Below are positions 49,660 to 60,383 of a stretch of 64,000 nucleotides of DNA, one piece after another (within the stretch, counting starts at the first letter, position 1; the number at the start of each line of letters is the position of its first letter). Under the pieces are notes generated by a model. The model was not told the DNA's origin, ran no database searches, and saw only the letters and a program-made list of their open reading frames with translations. The position numbers and the translations under genes are program-made. The DNA lies in NCBI GenBank assembly GCA_026120185.1, contig JANUWF010002353.1, positions 558,001 to 622,000 of the forward strand, read 5' to 3'. Source of the DNA: Voacanga thouarsii (lineage: Eukaryota; Streptophyta; Magnoliopsida; Gentianales; Apocynaceae).

Positions 49660-50778
49660 GGGGGGGGCGGAGAGGGGGAAGCACTCTAAAGATACACTTG
49701 GCCGCGTCACCCCATCCAGCTTGACAGAGCAAATCCTTGGTAAAGGGGTATTTGCCTAGAGAAGAGAAGTTTCAATAGTAGATCTTGTACCAACATGATG
49801 CCTCACTACATCCCTTTGTCCTTGCCAACGAAGGGCAGATACCCGTATCCAAGTGGCTCTTACTTTCTAATGAGGATTACAAACATGTATTTGCAAATAA
49901 ATTATCCAAAAATAGAAACCTGTGACAATACCAATATTAGGAAGATAAATATGCCAGGACTCCAAAGGACCCAAACCTTTTAATTCTATCACAATAAACA
50001 AGGGACAGAAAATGACGTCTAATGGAATGATACTGTCGGACAAGCTGCTACAAGCTTCAGGTACAAAAATCTTAAGGCATTTCCAAGTGAATGACATTGC
50101 ATTAAGAGGACATCTGAAAACAAAATTTCAAATTAAGAATGGGGATCAAACAAACAGAGAGCGCAATCACATCAAGCCAACTGCAACACACCAGGAGATG
50201 GTCTCCAACACTGCAGTTGATACTGTATGAGATATCAATCTACACTGCAGAAACTCTAGGAATTTGAATCTTAATATTGCTGACTTAATTGATTTAAATG
50301 TATGAATTACACTACTCTATAAGTTAAGAGGCGGTAATCTAATTATTATGTTCTTCTTTTGTTAAGCAAACTCCTTATTACTACCCCCAGCCCCACAGAA
50401 GTGAATCAACATTCTTGAATAAAGTACAACGGAAGAAAATTACATATGACCCAAAAAAGGCAACAACAGAATCCTTTTCACTCATTTCATGGAATGCTAC
50501 ATCCTAAGGTTCAAGTTCTAATTTATCACAAAGAAACTTGCCCTAACATAGCATAACTTTCTAAATTATTGTCAAAAGCAGACATTGCATCAAGCAAGAT
50601 AATTTAGTATTCTCCTCTATGAAACCCCCCCCCTCTCTTTTTTCCGACTTTGGCATAAACCATGTTGTCTGATTCTCTTATCAGTAGCTACATAGCGAAC
50701 CTAATTCTTTGATTTCAAGTTTTTGGCAAGAGAATAAGAAAGATGCTACCACACTGGGTAGGCAAAGCACTTGAATTC
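49660..50778. other. Spacer left of the complete copia element
   Basis: No domain or splice pattern was recognised. The last five bases (AATTC, 50774-50778) form one half of the copia target duplication. Confidence 0.45.
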
Positions 50779-50921
50779 GGTTGAGATTTGTATCTTTGTT
50801 AGAGTTTTATTGAGAAATGAAGAGTATAGATAATTTTAAGGACTTGTATGCAAAATTGTAAAGGTTGTATATAAGCCTAAATCGTTATCGAATAAATTAA
50901 ATTTTACTCGATTAATCAATT
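50779..50921 (+). repeat. 5' LTR of the complete copia element
   Basis: 143 bp, differing from the right LTR at several positions. The first two bases are GG where the right LTR has TG. It contains a TATATAAGCC motif (about 50870) likely to be the promoter. Confidence 0.9.
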
Positions 50922-50934
50922 TGGTATCAGAGCC
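50922..50934 (+). other. Primer binding site (initiator Met-tRNA) of the complete copia element
   Basis: TGGTATCAGAGCC directly follows the LTR, as in most plant copia elements. Confidence 0.9.
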
Positions 50935-51124
50935 AAATCCTAGCCGTAACCCGCTACAGTACCTGCTCCGCCGCTACAGTAAATTGCTCCAGTAACAATA
51001 ACCCCCATTTCTCTCTAGGCCCCTTACCACTTCACGTTTGTTTCCTATCTTTGTGCCCGTGTGGGGAGGGCGATACCCCACGGGTCCCGAGATAGCATGA
51101 AGATGCAGAAGTTCTAGACAGATC

Positions 51125-53600
51125 TTGATGTGTAGAAGATCGAGATCGGGTCAAGGAAAAGAAAAGGGTAAGTGTGTGTTAGACTCGTGTGATAGGTGTG
51201 AGGAACCCGAATATGAGTCGATGACAGAGGCTAGCAAGAATACGATGGAGGAGGTGGTTAAGAAATTGGATCCTGCAGATCTTGCGACATTGATGTCGGG
51301 GGGTGAAAATTTCGCGAGGCCACCTGCTGTTAAGGTAGAGCTTCCACCTATTGATTTGAAACTCGATGGGCTAGTAACGTATTCCAAGCTGGTCACGTCG
51401 GGTGAGGTATACACTGGAAGGAAGGAATCTAGGGGAATACTTGACAGTTGAGAAAGCAGAGCCAGCTGAGGGCACTGCAGGGAGAGATGAGTGGAAGTCA
51501 ACTCACATGTTAGTGTACATGTGGCTTCTCAACTCAATGGTCCCATCTATTGCTGCGACAGTGGATGGCATCAAGAAGGTCAATGATGTCTGGGAGAAGT
51601 TGAGGAGAATCTATTGTTGGGGATATGCCCTAGAGTCAATTTGTACTTATACTATTGTCATTATATTTTATATAATAATATGAGGCTTTCCTTTCCATGA
51701 ATAGTGAGTTTTGTTTTGTGGTCATCAAGTACGTGACTTGATAGTAAAACCCTACAATGAATACAATGACTATTCTAAAACTGTCCCTGATCGATTATTA
51801 TTATTATTGGAATAATAATAAATTAAGATTAGTATGTTTGTGACTTGATGGCTATGTTTTACTTGTCATGGATATTTGTGATATCGAGTCAAGACATAAA
51901 TAAATGTTAGAGAATATTGTATTGGACATGACCCACTGTGAGAGTACTTCATAGAATATGTCATAAGTACTTTCTAGCCATAATAATATTGAAAGTCCTT
52001 CGACCTAAATTTATCATAGTTTCCTACTTGATAAATTCTATATTTTGACATTGTCTAAAGTTGTCTTTAACCAGATAATAAATTAGACTACTGTTGGATA
52101 TAGAATAAATCAATGAGAGGAATATGATTGATTGTGAAGGAATTTGTCCCTCTCAATTATGGGAGAGATATCCATGGGCCCCTTGATAAGTTAGACTGTT
52201 AAAAAATGCATGGCCGTGCTCAAATATATCAATCTAAGATATTGATATCATTTGTTTGAACAGTCTACTATGAAATCAAGAAATAATTGATTAAGCTTAA
52301 TAAGGATGACATGCTCCGTGCCTTATGCTTAATCTGGATATCATGTGACAAAAGGACTAAATATAAAATTATGGTTTGGTTCAAAGAGATCACCGATCTT
52401 CATTTAACCTGGATAGTTATAATGTTTTGTTAGAAACCGCTTATAACTTGTGGGCCATTTAAATATGATTTAGGCACACTGCCAGTGTTAAATGAACCTA
52501 TAGGGTCACACAATAAGCGAACTTGTTAGGTTATTTTTCTAGTGACCAGATTCGATGAATTTGGAAATATGTCTAAGTTAATCGTACTTAGAAAATTTAC
52601 CAGATACAATGAATCTGGAAATATGTCCACATTTGATGTATCTGGATGATGTCCAGATTATAAGAATCTAACTCGATAAATTAATTAGTTAAATTACCGA
52701 GATAATGGCAGAATCTTATCATATCAGTTTAATTTAATTTGAATTTAAATTAGAATATGATAAGATATTATTAGGGTTGGACTCTAAGAGGTTCGGGGAT
52801 TTTTAAGAAAACCCTAACTATCTTTTCAAGGGTCCAATTTTTCGGTTGAGAACATTCGTGCTATTCTCTACCAGAAGAGAAAAAAAAAACCTCTTAAACC
52901 CTAGGTGCTAGCACTTCCCGGGTGTCGAGTGAGTTCGCAGTGTGTATCCGATAGAGGACGTTCGCATACTGCAGCGTCTGGTGATTGTTCGGGTTGAACG
53001 TACAACAGCGCAATCAGAATCGAAGGATTTCGATTACAGCAACCAGAGGTAATTCTTAAACCTTAGATCTTCTTAATCGTTTACTTGGGTCCTCGGGAGG
53101 GATTCGTGGATGTTTTTCGCGTTTAGGAGTCCACGAATCTTAACACCTATGATGGTGTGGGGAACAATTTGAGGGTGTTCCAGATTAAGAGGGACATCTA
53201 TGCTACAGTCCAAGGAGATAGGACAGTGCAGGAGTATGCCACAGAGTTGGAGCGCTTGTGGCTAGATCATGATCATTTCTCGCCTCGAGCAGGTTGTAAA
53301 GATCCTGAGTGTAAGGAAAGAGAGGTCTTGATTCGGGAGAGGACTATGTTATTTCTCCAGGGGTTAGCCCCAGCATTTGAGCAAAGGATAACGATGCTGC
53401 TAGCTCAAACGAGGATCCCTTCACTTGAGGAAGCGGTCTTGGCCATGATACAGGAGGAGAGTCGTATTAAGCTACAGGTTGGGACAAGTGGACATCCTGG
53501 GATGAAGTCAGCACTAGTGGTCTCCAACTCAGGTAACACAGGGTTCAAACGGGAGACTAGGCAGTGCTATAACTGTGGTGAAGTAGGTCATCTGAAATAG
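51125..53600 (+). pseudogene. copia gag, split by an insertion and with a frameshift
   Basis: The reading starts near 51125 (CDRCEEPEYESMTEASKNTM), shifts frame near 51389 through one extra base, and goes on to VNDVWEKLRRIY, where a 1.5-kb element enters at 51615. Past that element (from 53146) gag resumes in the same frame, since insertion plus duplication is 1536 bp, a multiple of three. It runs through RDIYATVQGDRTVQEYATEL to the zinc knuckle CYNCGEVGHLK, which is cut by a TAG at 53598-53600, just before its last Cys. Confidence 0.9.
51615..53145. mobile_element. TG...CA insertion (1531 bp) in the copia gag, LTR-type
   Basis: Starts TGTTGGGGATATGCCCTAGA and ends AATCTTAACA. The flanks are TCTAT (51610-51614) and CCTAT (53146-53150), a 5-bp duplication with one mismatch. 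No coding frame of note. The start matches a widespread plant LTR type, and its size and structure fit a solo LTR. Related sequence is seen at 29837 and, inverted, at 33053. Confidence 0.85.
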
Positions 53601-56600
53601 GCTTGTCCTAAGCCACCCAAGGAGAGAGACTCAAGTGGACGTGGACAGTCTGTAGGTCGTGGTCGCGGCTGTGGGGGTAGAAGAGGTGGAAGAGGCTATC
53701 GGGCCAATCTGATGGTAGCAGAAGAAGAGGAAGAGGCGGGTGTGGTCTTTACTGAGAAAGACCAGGTGCTATTAGAAATACTGAGAAGGAAGCAGAGAGC
53801 AGCAAGTGATGGAGACAAGAAGAGTGCGATTGAGGATGCATCCACCTCCTCTTTGCCCATGGATAACACTGCTACCTATGCTCAATTGACCAAAAGTACT
53901 GGTAACACACATGTTCTTGCCTCTATCTCCACCACTAGATCACCAAAATGGATCGTAGATTTTGGTGCATCTCGACATGTGACAGGTAATGCTAGTGAGT
54001 TCTCTTCTTATACTCACTTAGCGATGCCAGAGAGCATCCAGGCCGCTACTAGGACAGCACAGCTTGTGGTTGGTAAGGGTACAGTGAATTGTAAGGGTTC
54101 AGTAACTTTGTCCAATGTTTTGCATGCTCCTTCTTTCCCAGTAAATCTTTTATCTATTAGTGCCATTATACTCCAACTAAAATGTGTGGTTTCTTTTGAT
54201 ATTCCCAAGGTGATCTTCCAGGAGAAGGAGATGGGCCGAAGACTTGGGACTGGCACGTGGCGTAATAGACTGTGGTGCCTGGATCGTGAGGGGATGGACT
54301 CAGCATTGATATCTATAGTGGAGAAGGTAGGAGTAGGAGGATCTGAGATGAGTGCTGAGGATGTGTTGATGCTCCATCACCAACGCATGGGACACATTTC
54401 GTTTAGTATGTTAAGTCGGTTGTATCCAGTTTTATTTAAAAATGCTAATAAACAGAAAGTTGTGTGTGATGCATGTGAATGTGGAAAATTTACTAGAAAT
54501 TCTTATGTTAGTTCTGGTCATAGAAGCTCTTGTGCTTTTGATTTGATACATTCTGATGTTTGGGGACCTTGTTCCATGAGTTCTATGAATGGTTTTAGAT
54601 ATTTTGTGACTTTTATTGATTTTTTTTCTTATGTTACTTGGTTGTATTTGATAAAAAATAAGAGTGATGTATTTGACTGTTTCAAAGACTTTCATAGGTC
54701 TATTCAAACTCAATATGGAGTAGTGGTGAAAATATTGAGGTCTGATAATGGTACAGAGTATACCAATAGAGCACTTGCGGAATACTTGTCAGCTCAAGGC
54801 ATACAACATCAGACTACATGTCCATACACACCAGCTCAAAATGGGATAGCAGAAAGGAAAAACAGACACCTTCTAGAGATAGCTAGAAGCATGATGATCG
54901 CGATGAATGTCCCAAAGCAGTTATAGGGGCAAACGGTCTTAACAGCTGCTCAATTGATCAACAGGATGCCCTCAAGAGTGTTGGACTAGAAGTCTCCGTG
55001 TGAAATGTTGAAAGGAGATAATGGTGGGATCCTCCCATTGAACGTGTTTGGTTGTGTGTGTTTTGTGAAGGACAACAGACCATCCGTAGGGAAGCTTGGT
55101 CCTAGAGCTGCGAAATGTGTCTTTGTAGGACACTCTGCTACCCAGAAGGGGTATGTTTGCTGGAGTCCAGTAGAGAAAAGGTTGTTCGTAAGCATGAATG
55201 TGCATTTTCGAGAGTTTGAGTCATATTATACACTGGAGGTGACCTCATCCATTGGTGACTTATCTGATAAAGAAGGTATGAGGCGAGAGGGGGAGAATGG
55301 TGAGAGGTTGGTGAATGTAGGATCAATTCCCTTATCGATTCCTTATTCTGTTGAGAGGAGAGAATTGGTTGAGAAGCACAAGAACGAAGAAGAGGAGGAA
55401 CCCGTAGGTGTTGGGACTCAGGCACAGGGGGAGTTGAGAGTGTATACCAGGAGGAGGCAGAATGAGGTGCCAGAGTCAACATATGCAGTACCACTGGTGC
55501 CATCAAGTCCCTTATCTCGGCCTACTCCAACTTCTGAGACACCCACACCACCCTCAAACTCAGAAAACACAGGTGATATAATTCCTTCTTCTTTTCCCAC
55601 TCCCATAATAGTAAGGAGGACCTCTCGCAATAATGCGGGAGTTCCCCTCGACCATTATGGTTTCGCACATGATATTACTCAGTTTGTCTCATACTCTAAC
55701 TTATCACCTATATATGGAGCATTCATTACATCTTTGGACTCTGTTATTTTACCTAAGTGTTGGCAGGATGCTAAAGAGGATCCAAAATGGAAAGCAGCTA
55801 TGCAAGAAGAACTTGGAGCTCTAGATAAGAATAGAACTTGGGAGATAGTGTCACTACCACCAGGCAAGAAGGCAGTGGGGTGCAAGTGGGTGTTCACAGT
55901 GAAGTAGACCCCGGAAGGAAAAATTGATCGCTACAAGGCACGGTTGGTGGCGAAGGGATATAGTTAGACATATGGCATCGACTATGATGAGACCTTTGCT
56001 CCCGTGGCCAAGATGGGAACAGTAAGGACACTTGTCTCTATTGCAGTGAATGGGGGTTGGACTATATCAGTTGGATGTTAAAAACGCATTTCTTCATGGA
56101 GATCTGCTAGAAGAGGTGTATATGGAGGTTCCCCCAGGCTTTGGTACAAAACAGACAGTGGATAAGGTTTGTAGATTAAGGAAGTCACTGTATGGGTTGA
56201 AACAGTCTCCTAGAGCTTGGTTTGACAGGTTCAGAAGAACTATGGTAAGCATGGGCTATCAGCAAATCAATGTCAATCGCACAGTGTTCTTTCGACAACG
56301 GGGTGGTCACATTACTATGTTAGCAGTGTATGTGGATGATATGATTATCACCGGTGATGACGAGAGTGAGATTGCTCAGCTGAAGGCAAAACTGGGCAAA
56401 GAGTTTGAGGTGAAAGACCTCGGGCAGCTAAAATACTTCCTGGGGATTGAGGTGGCTCGTGGAGAAGAGGGGATTGTTCTATCTCAGAGGAAGTATGCGT
56501 TAGACTTACTTACAGAGACAGGCATGTTGGGTTGCAAGCTTGCGGTTTCACCAATTGATCAGAGGTTCAAGTTGAGCGAAGAGGCAAAAGAGCCGGTTGA

Positions 56601-57023
56601 TCGTGAGCGGTACCAGAGGTTGGTAGGACGTCTCATCTATCTGAGTCACACTCGTCCTGACATATCATTTGCTGTGAGTTGGTGAGTCACTACATGCATG
56701 ACCCAAGGAAGAGCCATATGGACGCAGTGTACCAAATTCTGAGGTACCTGAAGAGTGCACCAGGGAAGGGGTTGATCTTCAAGAAGAATGGACATCTAAA
56801 CATTGAGGGCTATTGTGACTCTGACTGGGAAACTTGTGCTGATGATAGAAAGTCCATAGCTAGATATTGCATGTTTGTAGGAGGCAATTTGGTATCCTGG
56901 AAGAGTAAGAAGCAGTCAATGGTTGCAAGGTCGACAGCAAAGGCTGAGTATAGGGTTATGGCTTTAGGAGTTGCAAAGATGGTGTGGTTGAGAGCTTTGT
57001 TAGTAGAGCTCAAGATGGATTAA
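53601..57023 (+). pseudogene. copia pol: protease, integrase, reverse transcriptase, RNase H, with stops and shifts
   Basis: In order: protease (WIVDFGASRHVTG, about 53950, where the usual DSG is DFG); integrase zinc motif (LHHQRMGHISFSML ... CDACECGKF) and core (HSDVWG, SDNGTEY, IAERKNRHL); GKWVF-type start of reverse transcriptase (WKAAMQEELGALDKN at about 55785), then QLDVKNAFLHGDL and the catalytic YVDDM (about 56330); RNase H (GYCDSDW, about 56810). TAG stops lie at 54924, 54987, 55905 and 55965. The frame shifts near 56045 and returns near 56680. Not functional. Confidence 0.92.
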
Positions 57024-57105
57024 GGAGTCAAAATGAAGCTGTGGTGCGACAGCAAATTCGCAATTAGCATTGCCAACAACCCCGTGCAACATGACAAAAC
57101 TAAAC

Positions 57106-58541
57106 TGAAAAACCTTAGAGGGGGGGTGAATAAGGTTTTTGGAAAGCAAAAGCAATTTTTTCAAAGAGTCTAAAATGCTGAACAAGGATGATCACAAAGA
57201 TACTTAGACTGACTTTATTGATGCATTGAAAGCTGTCCAAGCACTCGTAGATGTGTATTCAGATTTAGACAGTGAAAGATCATAAAAACAATATACATGA
57301 ACCACTGAAATAAAATGAGACAAGAGATGTATAGTGGTTCGATCAACAATGATCTACGTCCATTACTTTAAGCCTCACACTTAAAGATTTTCAACCCTAT
57401 TTCATTAACCTCACTTAATTAAACAACCACAAACAAGAGAGGATTACCACACTAGGTTTTATACAACCTCTCAAACAAATCAAGGCTCACCCCTATGGGT
57501 TTTACACCATAACCTTGAACAATCACACAACAAGGATCACCCCTATGATGGACCACACAACCTTGAACATACACACAACAAGGATCACCCATATGGGTTT
57601 TACCACACAACCTTGAACATACACATAACAAGGATCACCCATATGGGTTTTACCACACAACCTTGAACAATCACACAACAAGGATCACCCATATAGGTTT
57701 TACCACACAACTTTGAACATACACATAACAAGGATCACCCCTATGGGTTTTACCACACATCCTTGCTATTACAAGCTGAAAATTGAAAATCAATAGAACA
57801 GAGATAAGCTCACTTACTTGAGCAGATATTCTCTCGGATACAAGCACAAAATACGTTTATCTTTGATACACAATGAACTCATTTTGAAGCTAAGATAAAA
57901 GGAGATTTTTGAAGATATTGAGTAATAGTGTTTCTAATATGGATGTTTCAAAAATCTTACTTGTAATCTGGCTTTAAGAGCTATTTATAGAATTAAAAAG
58001 TGGAGTGCCAACGGTTATAAAAAAACGACTATAAATTTTTTTGTTTAAACTCATCCGAGTTTTGGACTTAAGTTTTGGACGAAGATGCTTCCAAAGGTTA
58101 AGTCCAAAATGACACATCCCTGACGGATAATTTTTCAACCCGGTTTATAGGATTTTGGATGAACCTTTTGGATTCAAACTGTATCATCCAAAATTCTGTG
58201 AATTCTAAAAATTTTAAAAATCATCTCATTTGAAGCTTCAAGGTAAAGCCAAACGAATCAAAAGATAAGAGGACATAGGAAATAATAAGTATACCTTAAT
58301 GAACACTTCCTAGTCTAATATTTTTCATAAAAAGTCTTCTTGATGTATAACTCCTTATACTTGATTTTTCAATTGATCTTCCATTCTTGAAATCAGTGAT
58401 CAAGGAGTCGCCAACAATTCTTATCTGAAGACTTTAGAAGAAACAAAGGTCAATCATGTCCTATCACAATAAATTGACACGATAGTCCATATGAACGTTT
58501 GTCATAAATCAAAACATAAAAAAAGGCCATTAGGGCTAACA
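57106..58541. mobile_element. TG...CA insertion (1436 bp) near the 3' end of copia pol
   Basis: Starts TGAAAAACCTTAGAGGGGGG and ends GGGCTAACA. The flanks are TAAAC (57101-57105) and CAAAC (58542-58546), a 5-bp duplication with one mismatch. The RNase H reading frame of the host element continues on both sides. The insertion has no coding frame, contains a 50-bp minisatellite, and is probably a solo LTR or small non-autonomous LTR element. Confidence 0.85.
57481..57775. repeat. 50-bp minisatellite, six units
   Basis: Units start CAAGGCTCAC or CAAGGATCAC at 57481, 57531, 57579, 57629, 57679 and 57729, a spacing of 48 to 50 bp. Each carries ATGGGTTTTAC-like and CACACAACCTTGAAC segments. The units are contiguous with no unique spacers, so this is not a CRISPR array. 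Confidence 0.92.
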
Positions 58542-58729
58542 CAAACATGTGGAGATTGATAGGTTCTTCATCAAAGAAAAGCTGGATAGTGGACTATTAG
58601 AGTTGGGACATGTAGCTACTAGAGAGCAAGTGGCTGACTGTCTCACTAAAGGACTTAATTCAGTAGATCTCTCAAGATTGTGTGACAAGATGGGCTTAAT
58701 GGATATCTTCTGCCCATCTTGAGGGAGAG

Positions 58730-58872
58730 TGTTGAGATTTGTATCTTTGTTAGCGTCTTATCGAGAAATGAAGAGTATAGATAATTCTAGGGACTTGTAT
58801 GCAAAATTGTAAAGGATGTATATAAGCCTAAATCGTTATCGAATAAATTAAGTTTTACTCGATTAATCAATT
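58730..58872 (+). repeat. 3' LTR of the complete copia element
   Basis: 143 bp, starts TGTTGAGATT right after a purine tract and ends ATCAATT, followed by AATTC. Pairs with 50779-50921. Confidence 0.92.
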
Positions 58873-58877
58873 AATTC

Positions 58878-59928
58878 CTTCTCCTACAAAAGAAAAAAAC
58901 AACAAGGTTGATATGTAGCCCAACATTTGTTTGACGAAAAAGAAAATGTTTGCCCAACACCCATTTCCACATCGTCATCCTGTAATTTGGTCTACCAAAG
59001 AAAGAGAAGAAGAAGAAGAGATATACAAGGCACGTGACTGTAAATCCAGGTACATAAGGAACTTTCTTTCCAATTCACTTACATTCCTCCTCATTGTCAA
59101 ATGGTTCTTAATTATCATGCATAGAGGAAACTCTGCCACAAATCAGCAACTGACTAAACATATCACAGATATCAGAAGTTTCCAGAGTGGAATGGGAGCA
59201 AAGCATCTGCCTTCTAAAAGACTAAAGACCATTGACACAAAAGCCACCATAGAAAATGACAGATAATAGTCAAATGTCACTGTTTTCATTCTTCTTAGAA
59301 GGAATTTATTGCAAAAATTGACATTCGGAAGAACAATGTCATTGAGATTGACAACAGTTTAGAGATTTTCTAGTTTCTAGCATTCTTCTACAAGCAACTT
59401 CTAGGCTCAGAGTCAAATGCCGAATCTTCGTGCCACTTATGGAAAGTAAACTTCAACTTCAGATGACAAGGATAATGATGGGAGACTTTTCTATCGAATA
59501 TTAACTGGAAATTAACAAAACATTCCCATGAGATAAACCATTAAGCAATCATAACTTAAAGCTGATATGTGAAAATCAAAATTGAATTTCAGTTATACAA
59601 ATCTTCAAAAGGTCAGAAACAATTTTTGTTACACAGTGACAATCCCTAATTCTCTTACAAGCAGGCAACAAAAATAAAGAAAGAATTCGAAACTATTATA
59701 ATGTTTTGATGAGTTTAAATCCAAAAAAGAATATTTTAAGAAGTTAATGCAATGGCACACAGTTCACAATACATGAATTAGAGAGAAAAGAAAAATAAAT
59801 ATATCTGATACTTTACAAGAGTATCCCTTGTACGTTGATGTACCATAAGAAAAAAGGAAGAAACAACCAAAGCCAAAATACATGATGTCATCGATACTAT
59901 ATAAGAAAAGAGTTCTTAAAATTCATAC
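58878..59928. other. Host spacer or introns between two transposons
   Basis: No confident gene. A stretch at about 58995-59040 on the minus strand has acceptor-like and donor-like sites around a short Ser-rich frame, but this is not enough to call an exon. Confidence 0.4.
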
Positions 59929-59993
59929 CTTCTTTCGTGATCTCGAATAGACCGCAACCCATCAAACAGCTTATATGCGTATGGTCTAGGCAT
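59929..59993 (-). CDS. Possible host exon abutting the second hAT
   Basis: On the minus strand an ATG at 59991-59993 opens MPRPYAYKLFDGLRSIRDHE and runs to a consensus donor (AAG|GTATGA, exon end 59929). The residue mix is protein-like and the splice site good. The left end of the hAT (59993) touches the ATG, so this may be the first exon, or an internal exon cut by the insertion. The family was not recognised. Confidence 0.3.
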
Positions 59994-60383
59994 GACCACG
60001 GTTGACAAACCTCCGGTTAGCGGTTGGTCAATCTCCAGTTGACGGTTGGCCAAAATGGTAAATGGTTTGGCGGTTGGTCTCCGATTTAATTCTGGTTTGG
60101 CGATTGACGATTACGGTTGGCCAATCTCCGGTTTGGCGGTTTATTAATTTTTTTTGAAATTTTTTATTTTTTAAAAAAAGTTTAAAAAAGTTACAAACAA
60201 AAAATATATTAAAAAAAGAGCTTGAACTTAAATTTAATTTTATAAAATTAAGCTGCCTATGTATCCTCTTAGGGTATAGAGGAATCAAAGCTCTCGTAGT
60301 TCTCTTACCTTTTAACCATTTTTTACCTTTAGTGGTCTTCACTTTCGGCTGTTGTAGTTCCTTCCATATCTACGTCCAAAAAT

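Larger units (their letters stand above)
50779..58872 (+). mobile_element. Complete Ty1/copia retrotransposon with two nested insertions
   Basis: Two 143-bp LTRs (50779-50921 and 58730-58872) bound the element, and AATTC flanks it (50774-50778 and 58873-58877). A Met-tRNA primer site (TGGTATCAGAGCC, 50922-50934) follows the left LTR, and a purine tract (GAGGGAGAG, about 58721-58729) precedes the right one. The internal order is gag, protease, integrase, reverse transcriptase, RNase H, which is copia order. Insertions at 51615-53145 and 57106-58541 split gag and the RNase H region. Without them the element is about 5.1 kb. It cannot move by itself because the polyprotein is broken. Confidence 0.95.

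Noticed and set aside
49436..49732. 98-aa minus-strand frame with a Phe/Leu-rich centre
   Set aside because: The hydrophobic part is encoded by a purine-rich tandem repeat. Only the last 20 residues look protein-like and these are listed separately at low confidence.
54014..54256. Minus-strand frames within the copia pol region, and similar ones at 54432-54713 and 55138-55506
   Set aside because: Antisense shadows of the pol coding sequence.
57481..57775. CRISPR-like array
   Set aside because: The repeat units are contiguous with no unique spacers, and the context is a plant retrotransposon.
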